64,000 nucleotides of DNA. Source: DATDAH01 sp963845425. Its GTDB lineage: Bacteria > Actinomycetota > Acidimicrobiia > Acidimicrobiales > DATDAH01. Location: contig CAWJSC010000005.1 of assembly GCA_963845425.1 (NCBI GenBank), positions 62,001-126,000 of the forward strand, written 5' to 3'. This document shows, piece after piece, positions 51,206 to 58,509 of this stretch (position 1 is the first letter of the stretch; the number at the start of each line of letters is the position of its first letter). The notes under the pieces were generated by a model, which made no database searches, was not told the DNA's origin, and saw only the letters and a list, made by a program, of their open reading frames with translations. Position numbers and translations under genes: made by a program.

Positions 51206-51213
51206 CTGCGTGC

Positions 51214-51987
51214 ATGTTGACGTCGGGCGCGGGGCGGAACGACGTGGCGTACGACGTCATCGGGGCGGGCTACTCGGCCTGGCGCAAAGCGGATCGGCGC
51301 ATCGCCTCCGGCCTCGAGGAAGCGCTCGGTCCCTGCCGCAGGGTGCTCAACGTCGGGGCCGGGGCGGGCTCCTACGAGGCCGCCGACCGGGAGGTGGTGG
51401 CCGTCGAGCCGTCCCGGGCCATGATCGCCCAGCGGGCGCGGGCGATGGCGCCCTGTGTGCAGGCGACGGCCGAGGCCCTGCCGTTTCCCGACGACAGCTT
51501 CGACGGGGCGATGGCCATCCTCACGGTGCACCATTGGCGCCGGGTCGGGGCCGGCCTGGCCGAGATGAACCGGGTCGCGGTCGACCGTCGGGTCGTCCTG
51601 ACCTGCGACGACCGGGTGCTCGAGTCCGAGTTCTGGCTGCTCCGGGACTACCTCCCCGAGCTGGGTCGGCGGCTGCGGTCCACGACGGTGCCCGTCGAGC
51701 ACATCGCCGAGCTCATCGGCGCCGACACCGTGGTTCCCGTCGCCGTCCCCCACGACTGCACCGACGGCTTCTTCGGCGCCTATTGGCGGCGGCCGTCGCT
51801 CTACCTGGACCACCGGGTGCGCACGGCCATCTCCGCCTTCGCCCTGGCCGAGGTCGAGTACTACCGCGAGGGCATCGACCGCCTCCGCGCCGACCTCCGT
51901 TCCGGGGCGTGGCACCGTCGCTACGGCGACGTGCTGGATGCCGACGCCGTCGACCTGGGCTACCGCCTGGTGGTGGCGGTTAACTGA
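51214..51987 (+). CDS. Class I SAM-dependent methyltransferase (Methyltransf_11-like)
   Basis: 257 residues. SAM-binding motif I VLNVGAGAGSYE, acidic VVAVEPS, motif for the product ALPFPDDSFDGAMAILTVHHW. The C-terminal part (from about 140) is longer than usual and includes HIAELIGADTVVPVAVPHDCTDGFFGAYWRRP. Substrate unknown. The leaderless start at ATG 51214 is set by TACGCT. Confidence 0.83.
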   Translation: MLTSGAGRNDVAYDVIGAGYSAWRKADRRIASGLEEALGPCRRVLNVGAGAGSYEAADREVVAVEPSRAMIAQRARAMAPCVQATAEALPFPDDSFDGAMAILTVHHWRRVGAGLAEMNRVAVDRRVVLTCDDRVLESEFWLLRDYLPELGRRLRSTTVPVEHIAELIGADTVVPVAVPHDCTDGFFGAYWRRPSLYLDHRVRTAISAFALAEVEYYREGIDRLRADLRSGAWHRRYGDVLDADAVDLGYRLVVAVN

Positions 51988-52003
51988 GTCGGCACGGCGG
52001 AAC

Positions 52004-52273
52004 TCAGCCGGCGGACAGCGTCCCGTAGGTGATGCACAAGCCCAGGGCGTTGATGGTGACGGCCGCGACCACGACGGCGAGGGCGACGGCCCGGCGGGCG
52101 GGCGTCGACCGTCCGGGGACCACGGCCGGCATGTACCACTCCGGGAGCAGGTCGGCGCCCTTGGTGGCCTCGGTGCGGAACGGCACCGCGAAGGGGCTGA
52201 GCGGCTCGTCGGGATCCGCGGCGAGGGCCTGGGCGGTGAGGTCGTCCTCGGTGAGTCCCGCGGGCAGCGCCAT
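52004..52273 (-). CDS. Small membrane protein, function unknown
   Basis: 89 residues. A soluble acidic N-terminal part (MALPAGLTEDDLTAQALAADPDEPLSPF) is followed by a basic stretch (STPARR) and one membrane helix (AVALAVVVAAVTINALGLCITYG), giving an N-in topology. Codon use fits the neighbours. Downstream of the EamA transporter on the same strand, 23 bases after its stop, so possibly co-transcribed. No known family. Confidence 0.6.
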   Translation of the reverse strand: MALPAGLTEDDLTAQALAADPDEPLSPFAVPFRTEATKGADLLPEWYMPAVVPGRSTPARRAVALAVVVAAVTINALGLCITYGTLSAG

Positions 52274-52296
52274 GGCCCGAGCGTAGGGCCGACGGG

Positions 52297-53238
52297 TCAG
52301 GCGGGGGGTTCGGCTTCGAGGAGGAGGGCCGCGTCCGCGGCCCTGCCCCGCTCGGTGCGCAGGACCACCAGGCCGACCGCGCCCAGGACCACGGCCATGC
52401 CCAGCACCTGGATGCCGTTCAAGGGCTCGTCGAGGAACAGCAGGGCGACCGTGGTGGACATCACCGGCACGGCGAGGGTCAGGAGGCTGGCGAGGTAGAG
52501 CGGGATGTGGGGGTGGGCGAAGTTCATGAGGAAGTGGCCCACCCCGCCGGAGAGCACGGCCACGACGAACACGATGAGCCAGCCCTCGGCGCCGGGGTCG
52601 AACGGGCCGGGGGCGACCAGGGCGACCGGGGCCACGACCACGGTGGCGATCACGAGGAACGCGGCCAGGTATTCGAGGGAGCTGAGGCTGTCCCGGGCTC
52701 GCTTGGAGGCGATGAAGTAGCCCGTCCAGGACGCCAGGGCGGCCAGCGCGCAGAGGTCGCCGACCAGGCTCCAGTCCTCGCTCCCGCCCGAGGCCGACCC
52801 GATGGCGACGATGCCGGCTCCGCTGATGGCCACGACGGTCAGCCCGACGAGGGCGGTGTTCACCTGCTCGCCGAACCACCGGGCGCCCACGTAGAGCAGC
52901 AATGCCGGCTGGAGCGCCCCCACGATGGTCGCGTTGGCGACGGTCGTGAGCTTGATGGCCGAGAAGAAGAAGATGATGTCGAGACCGAACAGGACCCCGC
53001 CCCAGAAGGCGGTGCGCAGGGTCTGGCGGCCGAGACGTCCGCCGGTGGCGTAGAAGACGAGCAGCACGGCGACCGCGCCGATCCAGAGCCGGTGGAACCC
53101 CAGCACGATCCCGTTGACGTCCTCGGCGGACTTGGCCAACGGGACCAGGCAACCCCACAGCACGACCCCGGTCGTCGCCGCCAGCACCCCGGCCATCGGC
53201 CGCTGGACGACAGCGGCGTGAGGCTCGGCGACGGTCAT
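52297..53238 (-). CDS. EamA-family drug/metabolite transporter
   Basis: 313 residues with ten predicted membrane helices in two EamA repeats: GVLAATTGVVLWGCLVPLAKS...ANATIVGALQPALLLYVGARWFGEQ and SLVGDLCALAALASWTGYFIASKRAR...LASLLTLAVPVMSTTVALLFLDEPLNGIQVLGMAVVLGAVGLVVL. These exporters usually move amino acids or metabolites; the substrate is unknown. ATG 53238 begins MTVAEPHAAVVQRPMAG. Confidence 0.88.
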   Translation of the reverse strand: MTVAEPHAAVVQRPMAGVLAATTGVVLWGCLVPLAKSAEDVNGIVLGFHRLWIGAVAVLLVFYATGGRLGRQTLRTAFWGGVLFGLDIIFFFSAIKLTTVANATIVGALQPALLLYVGARWFGEQVNTALVGLTVVAISGAGIVAIGSASGGSEDWSLVGDLCALAALASWTGYFIASKRARDSLSSLEYLAAFLVIATVVVAPVALVAPGPFDPGAEGWLIVFVVAVLSGGVGHFLMNFAHPHIPLYLASLLTLAVPVMSTTVALLFLDEPLNGIQVLGMAVVLGAVGLVVLRTERGRAADAALLLEAEPPA

Positions 53239-53290
53239 GGCCCGTGCAGCCTGCCCGCCCGACCCCCGTGGAGCCAACGAGATCGGTGGG

Positions 53291-54421
53291 TCAGGTGCTC
53301 AGAAGGGTGACGCACGCGTTGGCGCCGCGGCCGACGACGTGAGCGAGGGCGACCCGGGCGCCGTCGACCTGGCGGGGACCGGCCGTGCCCCGGAGCTGAT
53401 GGACCAGCTCGACGACCTGGCCGAGGGCGGAGGCGCCGAGGGGCTCACCCTTGCTCAGCAGGCCGCCCGAGGGGTTGATCGGCCGGGCGCCACTGATGTG
53501 CGCGTCGCCGTCGGCCAGCATGCGCTGCTGCTCGCCGGGGCGGCAGAGACCGAGCTCCTGCCACGACAGCAGCTCGCGGGCGGCGTCGGTGTCCTGGCAC
53601 TCGACCACGTCGACGTCGTCGGGTCCGAGCCCGGCCGCGGCGTAGGCGTCGTCGGCGGCCAGGGTCGTGGCCGACGGGATGCCGTCGTCGCCGAGGCCCG
53701 ACATCGGCGTCGCCTCGGACAGCACGCTGCCGGGTAGGTGAGAGCGCAGGCTGACGGCCCGGACCCGCACGCCGTCCTCCCGGGCCCGGCGGAGCACGAC
53801 GGCGGCCGCGCCCTCGTTGGGCGAGCAGAGCATCCAGAGGTGCAGCGGGTCGCAGATGACCCGGCTGGCCAGCACGGCCTCGGCCGTCACCGGCTCCTGC
53901 CACATGGCCATCGGGTTGTTGACGCCGTGGGCCCGGTTCTTCACGCAGACGGCGGCCAGGTCGTCTTTGGTCAGCCCGGTGTCGGCCATCAGGCGCTGGG
54001 CCCGCAGGGCGAAGTAGGCGGGGGCGGGGGAGAGGCCGGCCTGTTCCTGCCACGGGGCGAAGAACGACGAGCGGATGATCCCCTTGGGCATCTTCTCGAC
54101 GCCGAACACGAGCACGGTGTCGTACTGGCCGGCGGCGATGGCCTGCGCGCCGAGTTGGAGGGCCGCCCCACCGCTGGCGCAGCCCGCCTCGACGTCGACG
54201 ATCGGCGTGCCGGTCAGGGCCAGCGCGCCGAGCACCCGGTGGCCCGTGGCCACCCCGCCGTAGGCCGTCCCGCAGTAGGCGGCCTGGAACCCGCCCGGCC
54301 CGATGCCCGCCTCGGCCATGGCCTGGCGGACGGCCGTGACCCCCAGGTCGACCAGCCCGAGGTCGTCGAACCGACCGAAGGGGTGCATCCCCACCCCGGC
54401 GATCTCGACCTCGACGCTCAT
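53291..54421 (-). CDS. Thiolase-fold lipid-transfer protein, second (DUF35-linked)
   Basis: 376 residues from ATG 54421 (MSVEVEIAGVGMHPFGRF). SCPx/Ltp-type thiolase fold: VDVEAGCASGGAALQLGAQAIAAG with a Cys in the nucleophile region, NRAHGVNNPMAMWQEPVT, CSPNEGAAAVVLRR, and the C-terminal NPSGGLLSKGEPLGASALGQVVELVHQLRG. The DUF35 gene lies directly upstream, as in Ltp2-ChsH2 retro-aldolase pairs of steroid catabolism. Hairpin R5 separates the two and its flanks duplicate the first codons of this gene. Confidence 0.87.
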   Translation of the reverse strand: MSVEVEIAGVGMHPFGRFDDLGLVDLGVTAVRQAMAEAGIGPGGFQAAYCGTAYGGVATGHRVLGALALTGTPIVDVEAGCASGGAALQLGAQAIAAGQYDTVLVFGVEKMPKGIIRSSFFAPWQEQAGLSPAPAYFALRAQRLMADTGLTKDDLAAVCVKNRAHGVNNPMAMWQEPVTAEAVLASRVICDPLHLWMLCSPNEGAAAVVLRRAREDGVRVRAVSLRSHLPGSVLSEATPMSGLGDDGIPSATTLAADDAYAAAGLGPDDVDVVECQDTDAARELLSWQELGLCRPGEQQRMLADGDAHISGARPINPSGGLLSKGEPLGASALGQVVELVHQLRGTAGPRQVDGARVALAHVVGRGANACVTLLST

Positions 54422-54438
54422 CATCCCCAACCATTCCG

Positions 54439-54488
54439 GTTCTGGCGGCTGTGGTCTCGCACGGCACGCGCATCTGCGCCGCCAGAAC
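54439..54488. repeat. Dispersed hairpin R5, flanked by a direct duplication
   Basis: Arms GTTCTGGCGGC (54439-54449) and GCCGCCAGAAC (54478-54488). The 12-bp sequence CTCGACGCTCAT, which includes the thiolase start codon, occurs on both sides (54410-54421 and 54495-54506). Confidence 0.8.
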
Positions 54489-54502
54489 GGGGATCTCGAC
54501 GC

Positions 54503-54892
54503 TCATTCGGGCACCGGGGTGAAGGCCCAGGTGGCGACGTGGTCGCCGAGGTCATCGGTGACGAGCGTCATTCGCTGGTCCTGGTGGAGGCGGGACGGGT
54601 CGGTCTCGGTCAGGCGGGTGACGACCCGCAGGCCGATGCCGTCCAGCTCGACCACACCGAAGCCGTAGGGGATGGGTCCGTCGTAGCCCGGCGGGGGATG
54701 GGTGACCGCCGTCCACGCCCACAGGCGCCCGTCCCGGGGGAGCAGCACCCGCTCGACGTCGTCGGCTCCGGTGAACGGGCAGACCGGGCCCAGCGGGAAG
54801 TGGTGGTGCCCCGAGACGTGCGAGAACCCGCCGATCAGCGTGATCGACCCGTCCCCGTCCAGTTCGAACAACCCCTCGGCCACCGGCCGCAT
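54503..54892 (-). CDS. DUF35 OB-fold acyl-CoA-associated protein
   Basis: 129 residues. It matches the OB-fold half of DUF35 proteins (VWAWTAVTHPPPGYDGPIPYGFGVVELDGIGLRVVTRL), with a shortened zinc-ribbon area (GHHHFPLGPVCPFTGAD) that keeps only one Cys. Family members bind acyl-CoA and partner SCPx-type thiolases, as the next gene encodes. AAGGAG lies seven bases before ATG 54892, formed partly by the edge of hairpin R6. The stop lies in a duplicated copy of the thiolase start region. Confidence 0.82.
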   Translation of the reverse strand: MRPVAEGLFELDGDGSITLIGGFSHVSGHHHFPLGPVCPFTGADDVERVLLPRDGRLWAWTAVTHPPPGYDGPIPYGFGVVELDGIGLRVVTRLTETDPSRLHQDQRMTLVTDDLGDHVATWAFTPVPE

Positions 54893-54903
54893 CAGACCGC
54901 TCC

Positions 54904-54951
54904 TTCTGGCGCCTGATCGTGGCGCCATGGCGCCGCAATCGGGCGCCAGAA
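54904..54951. repeat. Dispersed hairpin R6 (CGTTCTGG family)
   Basis: Arms TTCTGGCGCCTGAT (54904-54917) and ATCGGGCGCCAGAA (54938-54951), one mismatch. The left arm carries CC in place of CG, which on the minus strand makes the ribosome-binding site of the DUF35 gene. Confidence 0.82.
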
Positions 54952-54968
54952 CGAGGAGTGGACGGGCA

Positions 54969-56153
54969 TCAGATGACGCCGGACTCGGTGAGGCGGGCCA
55001 GTTCGGCGTCGTCGAGGCCGAGCTCGGTGAGGACCTCGGTGGTGTGTTGGCCGAGGGTGGGGGCGCCTGACGGTGGGTCCGGGACCTCGCCGACGCGGCG
55101 GGGGTAGGGGGCCTGTTGGCGGAGGGGGCCGGCGACGGGGTCGTCGACGGTGACCAGGTCGCCCCGGGCGGCGACATGGGGGTCGGCGAAGAGGTCGGCC
55201 GCGGTGAAGGCGGTGGCCACGGGGACATCGGCGGCCACGCAGCGCTCGACCACCTCGTCGGCGGTCATCGTCATCGTCCACTCGGCCACGAGGCCGTTGA
55301 TCTCGTCGCTCAGGCCGGCCCGCTTGGGCAGCGTGTCGTAGCGCGGGTCGGCGGGCAGGTCGGGGCGCTCCATCGCCCGGCAGAGGCGGGCGAAGTTGGC
55401 GTCGCTGCCGGCCACGATGCAGACGTACTTGCCATCCCCGGTGGGGTAGTTGTCCAGCGGGGCCGAATTGGCCAGCCGGTTGCCCTCCCGCGAGCGGACC
55501 ACCCCGAGGCGGTCGTAGGCCGGGAGGGTCCACTCGAGGATGCGAAGGGTGGCGCCGTAGAGCGCGGCGTCGATGACCGCCCCCCGGCCGGTGCCCTTGG
55601 CGTCCCGCTCGTAGAGGGCGGCGGTGGCGGCCTGAGCGGCGAAGACCCCGGTCAGGTAGTCCGAGATGGTGACCCCGACCCGCACGGGCGGTCGGTCGGG
55701 GTAGCCGGTCAGGTGCATGAGGCCGCCGAAGCCGATGCCGACGCGGTCGAGGCCGGGGCGCTTCGCGTTGGGCCCGTCCTGGCCGAAGCTGCTGATGCGA
55801 ACGGTGACCAGTCGGTCGGGCAGGGCGTCGGGGGCGATGTTCCACTTCTCCAGGGTCCCGGGGCGGAAGTTCTCGACCAGGACGTCCGCGGTACCGGCCA
55901 GCCGCCGGAGGAGCGCCTGGCCCTCGGCTTGGCGCAGGTCGAGGGTGACGCTCTTGCGGCCCCGGCCCTCGACGGCCCAGAACAGCGAGTACCCGTCAGC
56001 GAAGGGACCGATCTCCCGCATGAAGTCGCCGGAGCCGGGTTGCTCGATCTTGACGACCTCGGCCCCCTGCTCGCCGAGGAGCCCGGCACAGAACGGGGCG
56101 GCGATGCGCGTGCCGAGGTCCAGGACCCGCAGACCCGCCAGCGGTCCCGTCAT
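54969..56153 (-). CDS. CaiB/BaiF family CoA-transferase
   Basis: 394 residues, normal class III length. GLRVLDLGTRIAAPFCAGLLGEQGAEVVKIE at the N-terminus, RKSVTLDLRQAEGQALLRRL, ADVLVENFRPGTLEKWN, ISSFGQDGP, and C-terminal APTLGQHTTEVLTEL. ATG 56153 is chosen from the alignment to the family start; upstream codons overlap the next gene's end. First gene of a CoA-transferase, DUF35, thiolase run on the minus strand. Transfers CoA to a carboxylic acid of unknown identity. Confidence 0.9.
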   Translation of the reverse strand: MTGPLAGLRVLDLGTRIAAPFCAGLLGEQGAEVVKIEQPGSGDFMREIGPFADGYSLFWAVEGRGRKSVTLDLRQAEGQALLRRLAGTADVLVENFRPGTLEKWNIAPDALPDRLVTVRISSFGQDGPNAKRPGLDRVGIGFGGLMHLTGYPDRPPVRVGVTISDYLTGVFAAQAATAALYERDAKGTGRGAVIDAALYGATLRILEWTLPAYDRLGVVRSREGNRLANSAPLDNYPTGDGKYVCIVAGSDANFARLCRAMERPDLPADPRYDTLPKRAGLSDEINGLVAEWTMTMTADEVVERCVAADVPVATAFTAADLFADPHVAARGDLVTVDDPVAGPLRQQAPYPRRVGEVPDPPSGAPTLGQHTTEVLTELGLDDAELARLTESGVI

Positions 56154-56214
56154 CGTTCCCCGCTCTCGGCGACTGCGTCGCCGGGCCGCTCGGGCCACGC
56201 TCGCTGCCGCTCGC

Positions 56215-57393
56215 TCATGCCGGTCGGGGCTCCCGGGGCAGGCCCAAGACCCGCTCGCCGATGATGTTGTGCTGGATCTCGTTCGTCCCGGCGAACACCG
56301 AGGCGGCGTGGTAGTAGAGCCACGACCGCTGCCATTCGCCGTCGCCCGGGTTGTCCGTGGCTCCCCGCCACAGGGGGGCCGCGTCGCCCAGCACGGCCAT
56401 GACCGTCTCGTGCAGGCGCTTGCTCATCTCGCTCCAGTAGAGCTTGAGCGTGCTGCCCTCGGGGCCCAGCTCCTTGCCGGCGGCCAAGCGGGACAGCGAG
56501 CGCCAGTTGTGGAGCTGGAAGAGGCGGACCTCGACGAAGGCCTCGGCCAGCTTCCGCTGCAGCCGGGGGTCGTCGTAGTGGCCGGACTCGATGGCCAGCC
56601 GGAACAGGTCCTCGAGGAGTTGGGCGTGGATCACGAACTGGCGGGGGTTGGTGCCCCGCTCGTGGGTCAGGGTCGAGCTGGAGACCTGCCACCCGTTGTT
56701 CTCGGCGCCGACAAGGTGGTCGTCGGAGACGAAGGCGCCGTCGAAGAAGACCTCGTTGAACTCGGCCTCGCCGGTGATCTGCACGAGGGGCCGGACCTCG
56801 ACGCCCTCGGCCCGCATGTCGACGGCGAAGGCCGAGATGCCCCGGTTCTTGGCCGCATCGGGATCGGTGCGGGCCAGGCAGAGGCCCCAGTCGGCGAACT
56901 GGGCGTAGCTGGTCCAGACCTTCTGGCCCGTGAGCGTCCAGCCGCCGTCCACCCGCTCGGCCTTGGTCGCCACCGCCGCGAGGTCGGAGCCGGCACCGGG
57001 CTCGGAGAAGAGCTGGCACCACAGCTCGTCGGCCGCCAGGATCCGGGGCAGCCAGCGCGCCTTCTGCTCGGGCGTGCCGTGGGCCAGCAGGGTGGGCCCG
57101 ACCAGGTTGATGCCGATGCGGCCGACCAGCTCGGGAGCCCGGGCCCGGGCCAGCTCCTCCTGGACGATGAAGTGGTGCAGCGCGCCGGCGCCCCGGCCGC
57201 CGTACTCCTCGGGCCAGGTCACGCCGATCCACCGGCCACCGGCCAGCTCGGCCTGCCAGCGGCGGAGGGCGACGACCTCGGCGGCCAGGTCCTCGGAGTG
57301 CGTGCGGAGGGCCTCGTCGGGAGAGTGGTCGGCCAGCCACGACCGCAGTTCGGCGCGGAAGGCCTCCTGGTCGCTCGTCGGGGTCAGGTCCAC
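56215..57393 (-). CDS. Acyl-CoA dehydrogenase, long FadE type (pair 2)
   Basis: 392 residues. VTWPEEYGGRGAGALHHFIVQEELARARAP, LWCQLFSEPGAGSDLAAVAT, GQKVWTSYAQFADWGLCLARTD and C-terminal VFAGTNEIQHNIIGERVLGLPRE. GTG 57393 has a TACCAT -10 hexamer nine bases upstream. Only 20 bp separate it from the divergent short FadE, so both promoters must overlap. Same layout as pair 1 at 48.7-51.0 kb. Confidence 0.9.
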   Translation of the reverse strand: MDLTPTSDQEAFRAELRSWLADHSPDEALRTHSEDLAAEVVALRRWQAELAGGRWIGVTWPEEYGGRGAGALHHFIVQEELARARAPELVGRIGINLVGPTLLAHGTPEQKARWLPRILAADELWCQLFSEPGAGSDLAAVATKAERVDGGWTLTGQKVWTSYAQFADWGLCLARTDPDAAKNRGISAFAVDMRAEGVEVRPLVQITGEAEFNEVFFDGAFVSDDHLVGAENNGWQVSSSTLTHERGTNPRQFVIHAQLLEDLFRLAIESGHYDDPRLQRKLAEAFVEVRLFQLHNWRSLSRLAAGKELGPEGSTLKLYWSEMSKRLHETVMAVLGDAAPLWRGATDNPGDGEWQRSWLYYHAASVFAGTNEIQHNIIGERVLGLPREPRPA

Positions 57394-57413
57394 GCAGGTG
57401 CAATGGTACGCAC

Positions 57414-58460
57414 GTGGATTTCGAGCTCTCGGACGATCAGGTCGCACTACGGGATGCCGCCCGCTCCCTGCTGGATGGCCGGAGCGCCCCGACGCAGGTC
57501 CGGGCGGTGGTCGATGCCGGCGGGGGGATCGACGACGGCCTCTGGTCCGCCATGGTCGAACAGGGCTGGACGGCCCTCGCCGTGCCCGAGGACAACGGTG
57601 GTCTCGGCCTCGGCATCGTCGAACTGGCGCTCCTGCTGGAGGAGGTCGGCGGCCACGTGGCTCCGGCCCCCGTGCTGCAGCAGGCGCTGGCCCTCGACGC
57701 GCTGGTGACCGGGGACGGCCCGGCTGAGCTGATCGACGCACTGACGTCGGGCGAGGCCATCGGGACGGTTGCGTTCAAGCCGGTGACGGCGGACGGAGCC
57801 ACGGTGACGGGGCGCCCGGAACCGGTGATCCACGCGCCCCTGGCCCGCGTCCTGATCGTGCGCACCGAGGACGAGCTGTTCGCGGTAGACGGCATCACCT
57901 CCTCCGCCGAGCCCGCCATGGACCGCACCCGGTCCCTCGGCTGGGTCGAGCTCGACGGGGTGCCGGCCGTGCGCCTTGGCGGCGCCGAGGCCGTCGAGCG
58001 GTTCATCGACCTGGGTGCGTTGGGCCACTCGGCCGAGCTGCTCGGCGCTTCGGCCCGGGTCCTGGACCTGTCCGTCGAGTACGCCAAAGAGCGGGTCCAG
58101 TTCGGCCGTCCCATCGGCTCGTTCCAGGCGATCAAACACCGCTGCGCCGACATGCTCGTGGACGTCGAGGGCATGCGCTCGGCCGTCTACCACGCCGCCT
58201 GGGCCCTGGGCGCGGGCGACGCGGATCGCTCGGTGGCCGCCTCCACGGCCAAGACCTGGTGCTCCGACGCCTCCCGCCGGGTCATGGCCTCCGGCCTCCA
58301 GGTCCACGGTGGCATCGGCTTCACCTGGGAGCATGACCTCCACCTCTTCGTGAAGCGGGCCCACCTCGACGGCATCAGCTTCGGCGACGCGACCTGGCAC
58401 CGTGACCGTCTCGGCCGCCTGCTGAGGTCGAAGATCGAAGCCGGCCAGCCCCTGCTCTAG
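57414..58460 (+). CDS. Acyl-CoA dehydrogenase, short FadE type (pair 2)
   Basis: 348 residues. VDFELSDDQVALRDAARSLL, LAVPEDNGGLGLGIVELALLLEEVG, VEYAKERVQFGRPIGSFQAIKHRCADM and SGLQVHGGIGFTWEHDLHLFVKRAH. Partner chain of the divergent long FadE. GTG 57414. No copy of the seven-site operator is present in the 20-bp gap, so its control differs from pair 1. Confidence 0.9.
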   Translation: MDFELSDDQVALRDAARSLLDGRSAPTQVRAVVDAGGGIDDGLWSAMVEQGWTALAVPEDNGGLGLGIVELALLLEEVGGHVAPAPVLQQALALDALVTGDGPAELIDALTSGEAIGTVAFKPVTADGATVTGRPEPVIHAPLARVLIVRTEDELFAVDGITSSAEPAMDRTRSLGWVELDGVPAVRLGGAEAVERFIDLGALGHSAELLGASARVLDLSVEYAKERVQFGRPIGSFQAIKHRCADMLVDVEGMRSAVYHAAWALGAGDADRSVAASTAKTWCSDASRRVMASGLQVHGGIGFTWEHDLHLFVKRAHLDGISFGDATWHRDRLGRLLRSKIEAGQPLL

Positions 58461-58509
58461 GGGTCACCGAGCCGCGGGCCTCAACGACCTCCGGAATCGA
58501 CCCGTGAGC

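Noticed and set aside
5622..54951. CGTTCTGG hairpins as ordinary Rho-independent terminators
   Set aside because: None is followed by a T-run on either strand; one is inside a gene and two are upstream of start codons.
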